A stretch of 40,770 nucleotides of DNA from Solirubrobacterales bacterium. GTDB taxonomy: Bacteria; Actinomycetota; Thermoleophilia; Solirubrobacterales; Solirubrobacteraceae. The number at the start of each line of letters is the position of its first letter. Position 1 is the first letter of the stretch. Under the pieces are notes generated by a model that saw only the letters and a list, made by a program, of their open reading frames with translations, had not been told where the DNA came from and did no database searches. The stretch covers positions 1 to 40,770 of the forward strand of contig JAFAZZ010000051.1 of NCBI GenBank assembly GCA_019239375.1. Direction: 5' to 3'. The translations under genes and the position numbers were made by a program. This document shows positions 1-9,767 of the stretch, piece by piece.

Positions 1-8
1 GCGACCTC

Positions 9-965
9 ATGGCGCACGCCGCGCAGCTCGCCGGCCTGCACCCCGCGCGCGTGCCACGTGCGCAGGTGAGATTCGCGGACCGGCTGGCCATGAAAGCGAA
101 CCTGCTCGACTTCGAGAACGGCTTTCTGTCCAAGGTGCGCAAGGCCCGAAGGGCGATGCTGGGCGCGCGTGCCGACGGGCCGCCGAAGCTCCTAATTCGA
201 GTCGACGAGTTCCCCGACTCGAGCGCGCTAGACGACGGTCCCGAGCGCTGGCGCACGGCGTCGAGAGCCTTCCACGAGACGCTGTCGTCAGCAGGCATCC
301 CGTACCTGATGGCGATCCTGCCGCAGTACACGCATCGCCCCCTGGACCCCGACGCCGCCGGTGGGCAGCCTCTCGATGACGACGATCGCGCCCTTATCGA
401 GCAGATGGCCCGCGAGAACGTTACGTTCGCGCTGCACGGACTTACCCACCGGACGCGCTACCGCAGCCCACGCCGGCGTTCTGAGCTGTGCGGCCTCGAT
501 GCGCCAGCGACGGAGGCGCTGATCGCCGCCGGTCGCATGCGGCTGGCCGAGCTGGGCGTCTTTACGCGCGTATTCATCCCTCCCTTCAATAGGTTTGATC
601 GCTGGCAGTTCCCGCAACTCGCCCGCCATTTCGACGTGATCGGAGGCGGCCCGGAGACCGTGCCGCTCATGGGCTACCAGGGCGGTCCCGTCTGGAGAGG
701 CGAAGGCGTCTTCCTTCCGTGTTACGCGCCGTTCTATGCCAGCGCCCGCGAGCTGGCGCCGGCCGTCGATCGCCTCATCGCGCTGGGCGTCGGGACGTGG
801 GTGCCTTTGGTGATTCACGTCTCGTGGGAGATCGGTGACGGCTTTCGCTCCCTCGCAGCTCTTGCGCGCAAGGTCACGCCGTATGCGGTCTCTTGGGAAG
901 AGTTCCTGCAGGTCGTGGATGGCAGCCGTGCGTCCAGTGCCATGTCGCCCGACGGCCCGGTTTGA
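9..965 (+). CDS. Polysaccharide deacetylase-like (DUF2334-type) protein; true start may be ATG at 90, or the frame may extend upstream of the window
   Basis: ORF with 'LLIRVDEFPDS', 'FALHGLTHR', 'FIPPFNRFD' motifs typical of NodB/DUF2334-fold deacetylases; TGA stop. Confidence 0.7.
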   Translation: MAHAAQLAGLHPARVPRAQVRFADRLAMKANLLDFENGFLSKVRKARRAMLGARADGPPKLLIRVDEFPDSSALDDGPERWRTASRAFHETLSSAGIPYLMAILPQYTHRPLDPDAAGGQPLDDDDRALIEQMARENVTFALHGLTHRTRYRSPRRRSELCGLDAPATEALIAAGRMRLAELGVFTRVFIPPFNRFDRWQFPQLARHFDVIGGGPETVPLMGYQGGPVWRGEGVFLPCYAPFYASARELAPAVDRLIALGVGTWVPLVIHVSWEIGDGFRSLAALARKVTPYAVSWEEFLQVVDGSRASSAMSPDGPV

Positions 966-1129
966 CGCCAACGGCGAGGAGCGTTCATGAACGCACGCCA
1001 CCGCGACCGTGCGCCACCGTGGCCTGCGCCGGAGTCGCACTCACTCGGGGGTTTGTATGATCGCCAAGGAGGCCGAGCCTTCGAGGGCGCCTGCGGGGGC
1101 GAAGATCACTACCTGCCTCACAATCGAGG

Positions 1130-2689
1130 ATGACGTTCTATGAAGGGGTCAGAGTGCGGTTGACGGTGTCGGACGCCGGCCGTGTCCCGCTTATGGCTGC
1201 GGCGGCCGCGCTCGCGGCGGGCCTGCTCGCGGTCGCGGTCGGGCCACTCGGCCTGGTGGCGCCCCTGGCGGTCCTCGCGCTCCTGGTTGTGCTCTCGAAT
1301 CCGGGCATCGCGGTCGGCCTACTGGTTGGCTGCGCGATTTTGTTTGAGAGCAGCAGCCCCAACGTACTGCACTTCGCCACGCAGCAATTCCACGATCCTC
1401 TGCCCGGGCACTACGGGGTGCTCGAAGCGCTCATGGCTCTCGCGACGTGTGCGGTGCTGCTCGACTCGATCCGCCGCCGTCGCGTGCCCCTGCGGCCGGC
1501 GCCCTTTGGACCGGCGTTGGCGGCGCTGACGCTCGCCCTGCTCGCCGGCTCGGTGGTGGGGCACTTTGCCGGACAGGGCTTCAATGCGATCACCGAACAG
1601 ATCCGGCCGGTGCTTCCGTTGATCATCGTGCCGTGGCTGGTGGTCAACGTGGTCGCCGACCGGGGACAGGTGCGGGCGGCGATCGCGCTGCTGGCTATGC
1701 TCACCATCGTCAAGGCGGCGCTGGGACTGGTCGGCGTCATTACACACGTCGGCGTCGTCGCGAACGGCACCACGATCACCTACTACGAGCCGGCGGCCAA
1801 CTGGCTGGCGATGACCTTTCTGCTGGCGATGCTCGCCGCGACCGCGCGGGGGCTACCGACTGAGCGAGCAGCACGCTGGGCGGTGCCGCTGGTGCTGGCG
1901 TGCCTGGCGCTGTCGCTCCGCCGCAGCTTCTGGCTCGGCGCCGCGGCGGGTGCCCTCTTCGTCCTGATCTTTGCCACCGCTCCGGTGGGTAAGCGCTTCT
2001 TGCTGCCGAGCGCGGCCGTGCTGGCCGCCGCGGTCTTGATCGCCGTGTCCACCGGCTTTGCCGTCGACAGCCAGTCGCCGCTGGGTCGGCGGGTCGAATC
2101 CATCACGCCCTCGCGTATCGTGGCCAACCCGCAGGACAGCTATCGCTTGGACGAGCAAAAGAACGTGCTCGCCGAGATCCGCTCCAGCCCACTGGTCGGT
2201 CTGGGTCTGGCCGTGCCGTGGCGGGAGACCTATCCGCTCAGCGTCACCCAGGTCACGCAGCCGGGTGCGGGAGAGCTATACGTGCACATGGCCGTCCTCT
2301 GGTTTTGGCTGAAGCTCGGCGTGCTTGGCGTGATTGCTTATCTCGGGTACATGCTCACCGCGATCGCGGCGGGAATCCGGGTTTTTCGCCGGCACCCCGA
2401 TGCCCGAATACGCGCGGCCGGCGCCGGCGCCGCCGGGGGGCTGCTCGGTCTCGCCGTGGTCGAGGCCACCGCGACAATCCTGGGCACCGACCTGCGAACC
2501 ACGGTGTTAGTGGGGTGCACCGTCGGGCTGCTGTCGGTGGCGCTCGGTCAGATCCGGAGTTCCGCGTCGGTGGCGCCTACTTCCACAGTTGCTGATCCGC
2601 GGCCGTCGCAGCGCGACCGCAGAATGCGCCAGCCTGACCGCGTCCGCAATGTCGTGCCGGCGTATTGGCGCCCGGACGACGTGGACTGA
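1130..2689 (+). CDS. O-antigen ligase/polymerase-like multi-pass membrane protein
   Basis: 519 aa, many hydrophobic helices, large loop before 'SPLVGLGLAVPW' and 'LYVHMAVLWFWLKLGVLGVIAYL', typical of the O-antigen ligase family. Confidence 0.75.
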   Translation: MTFYEGVRVRLTVSDAGRVPLMAAAAALAAGLLAVAVGPLGLVAPLAVLALLVVLSNPGIAVGLLVGCAILFESSSPNVLHFATQQFHDPLPGHYGVLEALMALATCAVLLDSIRRRRVPLRPAPFGPALAALTLALLAGSVVGHFAGQGFNAITEQIRPVLPLIIVPWLVVNVVADRGQVRAAIALLAMLTIVKAALGLVGVITHVGVVANGTTITYYEPAANWLAMTFLLAMLAATARGLPTERAARWAVPLVLACLALSLRRSFWLGAAAGALFVLIFATAPVGKRFLLPSAAVLAAAVLIAVSTGFAVDSQSPLGRRVESITPSRIVANPQDSYRLDEQKNVLAEIRSSPLVGLGLAVPWRETYPLSVTQVTQPGAGELYVHMAVLWFWLKLGVLGVIAYLGYMLTAIAAGIRVFRRHPDARIRAAGAGAAGGLLGLAVVEATATILGTDLRTTVLVGCTVGLLSVALGQIRSSASVAPTSTVADPRPSQRDRRMRQPDRVRNVVPAYWRPDDVD

Positions 2690-2803
2690 GGGTCGCGGGA
2701 CGTCGATTAGGAGTTTTCGCAAGTCATCCGCATACCGCCGGGATTTCCCGTGCTCGCGGGCCCACCGATGTCCGGCTTGACTCATCTCGACCGCGATCCT
2801 CTG

Positions 2804-3556
2804 TCACGCATGCGCCACGAAAGTCCAGATCTTCCCTCTGCGCGTCGCCTGCTCGAATTCGGCCTCCGTGAGTGGACCATTGCCGTCGATGTCGAAAATG
2901 CGATAACCCGCAGCGCTGAGGAGCTTGTGGATATCGCCGGTGGGCGTGCCGTGGAAGCCGTTCGCGGCCGCACCGTGCTCGACGACAATGATCGGGCGGT
3001 GCCGTTCTAGGAGCTTACGCGCGCCCAGGAGCACCTCACGTTCTGCGCCCTCCACATCGATTTTGACGAGAGCCGGCGAGTAGTCGTCTCCGAGGACGTG
3101 GTCGAGGGCCTCGACACGAACGCGCAGCTGCTCCACATCGCTTGGATCGAGGCCACTCGGCGAGAGGCTGCTGCGGCTGTGCGCGCTCTTGACGCGGTAG
3201 AACCTCGCTTCGCCCGAGGTTTCTCCTACGGCGGCATTGCGAACGTCGACCTGCGGAAACTCGTGGGTCAAGCGCCGGGCCAATTCCGGAAGTGGCTCAT
3301 AGGCGATGTGACGCCCCTCGGGCGCGATGGCGACGATCTCCCGCAATACGTCGCCGACGCTAGCGCCGACATCGATACAGTTCGCATCGACCGGGAGCGA
3401 AAGACGCAGCAGGAGCCGAAGGTGCTCGATGTCGCGTAGATCGCGCCGCTGCGGACGACTCATCATCGCGCGTTGTATCCGGCGCAGCGCGGGCTCGACG
3501 CCCAGCCGCCGTGCTCCGAGTAGAACAGGCTTGCGCCAGCCCTCAGCCATATTCAC
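2804..3556 (-). CDS. FkbM family methyltransferase
   Basis: 'NCIDVGASVGDVLREIVAIAPEGRHIAYEPLPELARRL', 'LVKIDVEGAEREVLLGARKLL' are FkbM/SAM-binding signatures. Confidence 0.88.
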   Translation of the reverse strand: MNMAEGWRKPVLLGARRLGVEPALRRIQRAMMSRPQRRDLRDIEHLRLLLRLSLPVDANCIDVGASVGDVLREIVAIAPEGRHIAYEPLPELARRLTHEFPQVDVRNAAVGETSGEARFYRVKSAHSRSSLSPSGLDPSDVEQLRVRVEALDHVLGDDYSPALVKIDVEGAEREVLLGARKLLERHRPIIVVEHGAAANGFHGTPTGDIHKLLSAAGYRIFDIDGNGPLTEAEFEQATRRGKIWTFVAHA

Positions 3557-3677
3557 CCCCGGACAGCACGAGCGGCATCATAAATGCAGAGTGCCGGATC
3601 ATCGCCGCCTGCGGCTGATGCTGCTTGAGCGCAAGTGTGGGACGAGAACGCCGGTGTTGTCGGCGACAGGAGGTGAC

Positions 3678-4862
3678 TCACCAGGTGCGACGGGACGTCG
3701 AGCGGCCGGCCAGCACGCTGTCGTAGAGCTCGCCGGTCCGAGCGGCGATCGTGCCCCAGCCGTAGCGCTCCTGCGCCAGGCGGTGGCCGGCCTCGCCGCG
3801 TCGATAGCACTCGGCGCGCCCGGCAACCACGCTGCTGTTGAGCGCATCGACCAGCGCGTCGACGTCGCGACGCGCGCAGATCCAGCCGGTCTCGCCGTCG
3901 ATGACGGCTTCGGGCAAACCGCCTGCCGGATAGACGATCACCGGGCGCCGAAAGCCGTAGGCAAGCAGCAGCACTCCGCTCTGACTGGCCACGCGGTATG
4001 GCAGGACGACCGTATCCGACGCGGCGAATGCATCAGCGGCCTGCCGCATGTCGACGAAGCCGTTGCGCACGGTCACGCGGTGGTCCGCCCGGGCTTTCTC
4101 CAACCGTGCACCGGCCGCTGCCAGTGCACCGGCGTCCTGACCGACGATCAGCGCGTGCAGGCCGGGGACGCGGAGCAGCGCGGCGAGCAGGTCCTCGAGA
4201 CCCTTGTCCGGTCGCAGTTGGCCGAAGAGCAGTGTCACCGGCGCTTGCAGGTCGATCCCGAAGTGCGCCCGAGCGCGATCGGGGTCCGATGACCCCCCGC
4301 TGCGCGCCAGCGAGGAGTACTCGCCATGGGGGATCAGCGCGACGCGGCAGGCCGCCGTTCGCGGGACCCGGGCGACGTCGGCCTGCGTGTGCACGATCGT
4401 CGACGCCGCCAGCGCAGCAAGCCCGCGGTGAGTGCGGTCGCGCGCGCGGTCTCGTTCAAAGGTGTTGTGCGATGTCTGCACCACGCGCGCGCCGGCCAGC
4501 CGCATGCAGACCATCGCCACCAGGCCGAGCGGCGCGAATTCCCACCCTTGGGAGTGAACGATGTCGGCCCTGCGCGCCAGGCTGACCAACCGGGGGATCG
4601 CCAGCAGGAAGCGTAGACCGTTTGCTATCGGCCCGAGCTCCCAACGGCGCACCGACCTTGCCACCACGCTCTCGCCGCGAACGTAGTGAAAGACGCCGGT
4701 GATGTGCACTCCCGGCGCCGGACGGTACAGATGGTCGTCGGCAGTGGCGAGCTCCACTTGCCACCCTGCCGCTCCTAAGGCCCGTGTGAGCTCAGCGGTG
4801 TAGTCGGCGACGCCACCACGGCCACCCTGCTCCACCATCACCACCCGCCCGCGATGCTTCAC
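3678..4862 (-). CDS. Glycosyltransferase family 4 protein (GTG start at 4862 preferred over the 4988 ORF start)
   Basis: 'VVMVEQGGRGGVADYTAELTRALGAAGWQVELAT', 'LLFGQLRPDKGLEDLLAAL', 'ASDTVVLPYRVASQSGVLLLAYGFRRPVIVYPAGGLPEAVIDGETG'. Confidence 0.85.
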   Translation of the reverse strand: MKHRGRVVMVEQGGRGGVADYTAELTRALGAAGWQVELATADDHLYRPAPGVHITGVFHYVRGESVVARSVRRWELGPIANGLRFLLAIPRLVSLARRADIVHSQGWEFAPLGLVAMVCMRLAGARVVQTSHNTFERDRARDRTHRGLAALAASTIVHTQADVARVPRTAACRVALIPHGEYSSLARSGGSSDPDRARAHFGIDLQAPVTLLFGQLRPDKGLEDLLAALLRVPGLHALIVGQDAGALAAAGARLEKARADHRVTVRNGFVDMRQAADAFAASDTVVLPYRVASQSGVLLLAYGFRRPVIVYPAGGLPEAVIDGETGWICARRDVDALVDALNSSVVAGRAECYRRGEAGHRLAQERYGWGTIAARTGELYDSVLAGRSTSRRTW

Positions 4863-4957
4863 GGAGCGAGAGTCACCCGTTGCGCCGACAGTGTTCACGC
4901 GCGGCGAGGGTACACGTTGACGCGCCGCCGCCCCGCCTAAGCGATAGCGTTGCGCCG

Positions 4958-5620
4958 ATGCGGAGTTCGTCTGCTCTGGCCCGATCATCGTTTCCGAGTC
5001 CGCCGTTGCGGCGCCTGATCAGTGGGTGCTGGGCTCTCATGTATCTCCCGCTCCGGCTGGCCCTGCCGCTGGCTGGTCCCGCGACTGAACGTGACATCCG
5101 GCGCCAGCTTCAACCCCGGCTGGATCTGCCTCTCGTCGCTTCATACACGACGGAGCAGCTCGTCGGCGTCCTTCGACATCGGCCGTTCAGAAGCATCCTG
5201 TATTACCGTCTGCGCTGCCGTGGCATCGGCGGCAGGGCGCTCGCCCGGGCGCTCGCCGTCTTCTACAAGGGAGAGCCAGCGCTGTTCATCTCCTGCGACG
5301 ACATCGGTCCGGGGCTGATGCTGTTGCACGGCTTTGCGACGATCATCACCGCACGGAAGATCGGCATGGACTGCCAGGTCTCCCAACAGGTCACGATTGG
5401 CTACGACGACCGCGGAGCTCCTCCGATCCTCGGCAACCGCGTCCGGATCGGTGCCAACGCGGTGGTCCTCGGACCGATTACGATCGGTGACGATGCCGTC
5501 GTCGGCGCCGGTGCTGTCGTTATCCGCGACGTCCCCGCCGGCGCGGTCGTCGGTGGCGTGCCAGCAAGGGTACTCGAGGGGGCCACGGATCGTTTCAGCG
5601 CGGCGCGCCGCGCCGAGTGA
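4958..5620 (+). CDS. Serine O-acetyltransferase-like hexapeptide (left-handed beta-helix) acyltransferase
   Basis: 'LLHGFATIITARKIGMDCQVSQQVTIGYDDRGAPPILGNRVRIGANAVVLGPITIGDDAVVGAGAVVIRDVPAGAVVGGVPARV' hexapeptide repeats. Confidence 0.85.
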   Translation: MRSSSALARSSFPSPPLRRLISGCWALMYLPLRLALPLAGPATERDIRRQLQPRLDLPLVASYTTEQLVGVLRHRPFRSILYYRLRCRGIGGRALARALAVFYKGEPALFISCDDIGPGLMLLHGFATIITARKIGMDCQVSQQVTIGYDDRGAPPILGNRVRIGANAVVLGPITIGDDAVVGAGAVVIRDVPAGAVVGGVPARVLEGATDRFSAARRAE

Positions 5621-6827
5621 GGAGCTCGCCGGCCCGCTCGACGAATGCCTCCGAGTGGTCCAGATAGCGCGCGATCGAGAATTCCTTAGCGCGAGCGTAA
5701 GCGCGGGAGACACGCGCGGCTGTCTCCACTGGCTGCGTCAGGACGCGCGCGATGGCAGCCGCGGCAGCGGTCGTGTCGGCGGTACTGAAGAACAGCGCGT
5801 GCTGCTCCTCGTGCAGCATCTCCGTGATCCCTCCGGTGCGCGAGGCCACGAGTGGAACGCGCGCCAGCGCACCCTCCAGCCAGACGAGGCCGAATGGCTC
5901 CTGCCACGTTGAGGGCACGAGTAGGACATGCGCGCGTCCCAGCATCTCCGCGAGCGGCTCGGCCGCGACAGCGCCGATCATTCGGACCCGTTCAGCGATA
6001 TCGAGCTCCTCGGCCAGCGCGCGCAGCTCGCGGTCGATACCCGGCGCCGGGGGTCCGCACATCACGAGTCTGGCTTCGATTCCGTGATCCCGCTGAAGCG
6101 CAGCGAGGGCCCGGAGTGCCACATCTGGCCCTTTTTCGCGGGAGATGCGACCGACGAACAGGATCGTCGTTCTCTCGTCGGGCTTCCTCTGTACGGCACA
6201 CAGGCGACGCTGGTGGATTGTCGCGAGATGGATCGTCTCCTGGAGAACCGGTTCGATGGTCGAAGAGACTGACGTCAGACGTCGCGTGGTCTCGCTGCAC
6301 CAGCACACGGCGGCCGGTGTCGCCGAACTCAGATCGACCCGCAGAGACGGCAACCGGTTCATCACGCGAGTGGCCACCGACCACACCGCGCGAGCCTGCT
6401 TCTCGCGTCCGACCAGATAACGGACGAAGGGATCGTGGTCGTACGGCCGGTCGAACCAATAATCGAGGATGCTGAACGCTAACGGCACACCGCACGTTTC
6501 CAGAGCGCGGAGTGCTCCTTTGGGAATGCGCGCGCCCGCCCAGACGAACACCAGGTCCGGGTCGGATTCGCGCAATGCTCGTCGAACTTCCCGAATCGCG
6601 CGGCGGGTGACCAACCCAGCCGTGAGGGTGTCACCACTGACGCCCGAGAACAGCGGCAATCGGCGCCAGATCCAGGACTCGGTCGGCGCCTGCTCCGCCC
6701 CGTGGTCGGAGGTCAACACCCGAACGTCGTGCCGCTCGCGCAGGCGGTCGACGACCAGCCCGCAGCAAGTCTCGTAGCCACCGAACGTGACCGGTGGATA
6801 GAAGTTGGTTACGACGAGGATCCGCAC
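5595..6827 (-). CDS. Glycosyltransferase family 4 protein
   Basis: 'MRILVVTNFYPPVTFGGYETCCGLVVDRLRERHDVRVLTS', 'ILFVGRISREKGPDVALRAL', 'EPFGLVWLEGALARVPLVASRTGGITEML'. Confidence 0.87.
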   Translation of the reverse strand: MRILVVTNFYPPVTFGGYETCCGLVVDRLRERHDVRVLTSDHGAEQAPTESWIWRRLPLFSGVSGDTLTAGLVTRRAIREVRRALRESDPDLVFVWAGARIPKGALRALETCGVPLAFSILDYWFDRPYDHDPFVRYLVGREKQARAVWSVATRVMNRLPSLRVDLSSATPAAVCWCSETTRRLTSVSSTIEPVLQETIHLATIHQRRLCAVQRKPDERTTILFVGRISREKGPDVALRALAALQRDHGIEARLVMCGPPAPGIDRELRALAEELDIAERVRMIGAVAAEPLAEMLGRAHVLLVPSTWQEPFGLVWLEGALARVPLVASRTGGITEMLHEEQHALFFSTADTTAAAAAIARVLTQPVETAARVSRAYARAKEFSIARYLDHSEAFVERAGELLTRRGAPR

Positions 6828-6864
6828 CAGCCCGAGGCCGCCAGCCGAACGAGGTCACGAATCA

Positions 6865-7941
6865 TCAGGTAGCCATCCACCAATCGCCCTCCAAGCGGGT
6901 GAGCAATGCCTGGCCGCCGGTCAACACCGCCAGGATCTCCGGGCTGGAGCTGTGAACGAGTGAACGAGCGCTGTAGCGGAAGAGCGCGCCACGATGCGCC
7001 AGGGACGCCAGCAGCGCGGGCTCGACACGTCCCTGGAGCCCGGCCCCTCCGCGTGCGACAGCGTCGGCAAACAGGGAGTCGAGGACGTCGCCGGTGTGCC
7101 GGCCGGCCGCTGCGACGTGGACGACCTGACAGCCTTCGCCCGGCAACAGGAAGTACATGTACCAGCCGAGAACGCGGCCTGTCCGATCCAGTACGAGCCG
7201 CTGCACCGGCGTCCCCCACGTCCGGTTGTGGTGCAGCTCGGTGAACAGCCAGTCCAGGTAGGCCTCGTCGTAGTCCGGGAACAATCGCAGTGAGCGCGTC
7301 ACAGTCGGTAGATGCTCGAGCATCAGGCTGGGCGTGAGCGGCTCGGTGCTGGTCGCGGCGACTGCCTCGGGCCGCCGGAAGTAGCGGATGCTCTTGGCGG
7401 TGAGCCGGTCGAGTCGCGCCCACAGACGGGCGCTCGCCCCCTTGGCCCGCGGACGGAAGTGCAGCAGGCGAGCGCCCATGAAGCTGAAGGGCGCAAACAC
7501 CCGTGCCCAGGCGATGCTGCTCGGGTGCAGCATCTGCCCGCCGATCAGCTCGAAGATCTGGCGCATCTCGTCTGAGGCGCCGTCGGTGATCGTGAGTTCC
7601 TGCGGGCCGTCGAGGTAGTGGCGCCACAGGCGCGGGCCGACGGCGCGGTTGCGGGCCTCGGGATGAACGATTAGCGGACCGCCCGCCGCCAGGCGGATGG
7701 TCCTGTCGTCGAAGCGCATCCGGCGCACGTGCGAAGCGATGAAGGCAGTTATCTCTCCGGAGTCCTCGGCGTGAACCAGTGTCGGAATCTCCGGATCTGC
7801 CCAGGGGTCCTCGAACAGCGTCCGGCGCAGCCAGACCGGAACCTCCCGCGGAGGTATACGCCAGTCGGAGTTATCGACGAAGCGGTAGAGCTCCGCGATC
7901 TCGTCGATGTCGTCGGCGGCCAGCGCCCGGATCTCGCTCAC
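6865..7941 (-). CDS. GNAT-like acyltransferase family protein (358 aa)
   Basis: N-terminal 'IRALAADDIDEIAELY' and 'PLIVHPEARNRAVGPRLWRHYL' resemble the GNAT fold; stop overlaps the start region of the carrier protein gene. Confidence 0.55.
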   Translation of the reverse strand: MSEIRALAADDIDEIAELYRFVDNSDWRIPPREVPVWLRRTLFEDPWADPEIPTLVHAEDSGEITAFIASHVRRMRFDDRTIRLAAGGPLIVHPEARNRAVGPRLWRHYLDGPQELTITDGASDEMRQIFELIGGQMLHPSSIAWARVFAPFSFMGARLLHFRPRAKGASARLWARLDRLTAKSIRYFRRPEAVAATSTEPLTPSLMLEHLPTVTRSLRLFPDYDEAYLDWLFTELHHNRTWGTPVQRLVLDRTGRVLGWYMYFLLPGEGCQVVHVAAAGRHTGDVLDSLFADAVARGGAGLQGRVEPALLASLAHRGALFRYSARSLVHSSSPEILAVLTGGQALLTRLEGDWWMAT

Positions 7942-8192
7942 TGCCAGCCATCCTGTCGCAGGCCGGCGATCGTTCGCGCCAGGTTGCCGATCGTGCGAAA
8001 GTCATCCACCTCCAGCGACTCGAGCGGCACGGTCACTCCGAACTCGCGCTCGAGCTCGAAGAGCAGCGTCACGAGACCTAGCGAGTCGATCAGGCTGCTC
8101 TGGATGATGTCGATCTCAGGCTCGGGCGCGGCGACGCTCAGCGCATCCTCGAACACGCGCCGGACCCGGTCGATGTCGCTGTCCACGCTCAC
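7938..8192 (-). CDS. Stand-alone acyl/peptidyl carrier protein
   Basis: 84 aa; 'SSLIDSLGLVTLLFELEREFGVTVP' contains the DSL phosphopantetheine attachment motif. Confidence 0.88.
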   Translation of the reverse strand: MSVDSDIDRVRRVFEDALSVAAPEPEIDIIQSSLIDSLGLVTLLFELEREFGVTVPLESLEVDDFRTIGNLARTIAGLRQDGWQ

Positions 8193-8207
8193 GCCCCGGG
8201 CGCCGCC

Positions 8208-9767
8208 TCAGTCATGTGGCGAGTTCGTGGCGAACCTGCCCCTGAGCGCAGGCCGATCAATCTTGCCGTTGGCGTTCTTCGGCAGCTCCGCCAGCTGCAG
8301 CCACCGCGTCGGCAGCATGTACGCCGGCAGGGTTTGCGCCAGAGACGCCCGCAGTTGCACGCGATCGAGCTCGGTGCCCGCTCGCGAAGCCCACGCCGCA
8401 CAGATCGACGTTCCTTCGAAGCTCTCGCTCGCCACTCCGACCACAGCGCACTCGGCCACGCCTGGCACCGCGGTCAGCGCGGTCTCGATCTCGCCCAGCT
8501 CGATCCGATAACCGCGGCTCTTTATCTGAGAGTCGGCGCGGCCCACGAAATGCAGTAGCCCGTTCTCATCGCGACGGCCCAGATCGCCCGTGCGGTAAAG
8601 ACGCCGGCCCGACGTCGGATCGGTCGCGAAGGCGGCGTGCGTCTTCTCCGGATCCCGCCAGTAACCCGGGCTGAGGCCGGCCCCGGCGATATAGAGCTCT
8701 CCTATCTCCCCGGGGGGGACAGCTTGCAGCGCTTCGTCGAGCACGTAGATCTCCTCACCGGCACAGGGACTGCCGATCGGGACCGCCGTAGCCGGGTCCT
8801 CCGGGATCTCCGGCACCCTGAAGTAGCTCGACGCGATCGTTGTCTCCGTCGGACCGTAGAGGTTGGTGTAGGTGCAGTGCGGCACGCGGCGCATCCAATG
8901 AGCGAGCACCGCTCCAGGCAACACTTCCCCGCACCAGATGACGCGCTTTAAGGTCGGGAAGTCACCTTCGGCGATCGCGTCGGCTCGCATCATGTAGGCG
9001 AAAGTCGATGGCACCGAGAACCACTGCGTGAGCCGTGAATCGCGGATGAACGACGCGATCTGGTGGGGCAGCAGCACGTCCTGGGGGACCAGGTGGAGCT
9101 CGGCGCCGGCGGAAAGCGAGCCGTAGATGTCAAAGGTGGAAAGGTCGAAATGCAGGGGCGGGTGGCCGGAGATCCGATCGCCCGCCTGATGACCGAAATA
9201 AGGCAGCGCCCAATCGAGGAACGCGCCGACCATCTCATGCGTGATCACGACGCCCTTCGGCGTCCCGGTGGAGCCCGACGTGAACAAGATGTGAGCCGGA
9301 TCGGCGGGACCGGTGACGCTCGGAAGCGGGGCATCTCCGTACGCCTCGACGTTCTCCGGCCGGGATTGCGCTCCCTCCAGCGAGCCCGCAACCGACACGA
9401 CGGCGGCCCCGCTCCTCGTCTCGGCCAGCAAGGAAGTTGCCTCGGCAGCGGCCAACAGCAGCTTCGGCGCGGCGGCCGCCAAGATCTTGTTCACCCGCGC
9501 CGGCGGACTGGCGATATCGATCGGCACGTAGATGGCGCCCGCCTTGAGCGTCGCGAGCATGCTGATGATGGCGGCAGGCGTCTTCGCCTGGAGCAGGCAG
9601 ACCCGATCACCGCGCTGAACGCCACGAGCCTGCAAGAGCCGCGCGAGCTGGTTGCTCCTCGTCTCTAGCTCGCCGTAGGCGAGCCGCTCGGAGCCCATCA
9701 CCACGGCGGTCTGGCTGGCGCGCGACTGGACCGTCCGCACGACTCGATCCTGCAACAAGCGGGTCAA
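8208..9767 (-). CDS. Stand-alone NRPS-type (amino acid) adenylation protein
   Basis: Adenylation core motifs 'LFTSGSTGTPKGVVITHE', 'NLYGPTE', 'YRTGDLGRRDENGLLHFVGRADSQIKSRGYRIELGEIE', 'NANGKIDRPAL'. Confidence 0.92.
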   Translation of the reverse strand: MTRLLQDRVVRTVQSRASQTAVVMGSERLAYGELETRSNQLARLLQARGVQRGDRVCLLQAKTPAAIISMLATLKAGAIYVPIDIASPPARVNKILAAAAPKLLLAAAEATSLLAETRSGAAVVSVAGSLEGAQSRPENVEAYGDAPLPSVTGPADPAHILFTSGSTGTPKGVVITHEMVGAFLDWALPYFGHQAGDRISGHPPLHFDLSTFDIYGSLSAGAELHLVPQDVLLPHQIASFIRDSRLTQWFSVPSTFAYMMRADAIAEGDFPTLKRVIWCGEVLPGAVLAHWMRRVPHCTYTNLYGPTETTIASSYFRVPEIPEDPATAVPIGSPCAGEEIYVLDEALQAVPPGEIGELYIAGAGLSPGYWRDPEKTHAAFATDPTSGRRLYRTGDLGRRDENGLLHFVGRADSQIKSRGYRIELGEIETALTAVPGVAECAVVGVASESFEGTSICAAWASRAGTELDRVQLRASLAQTLPAYMLPTRWLQLAELPKNANGKIDRPALRGRFATNSPHD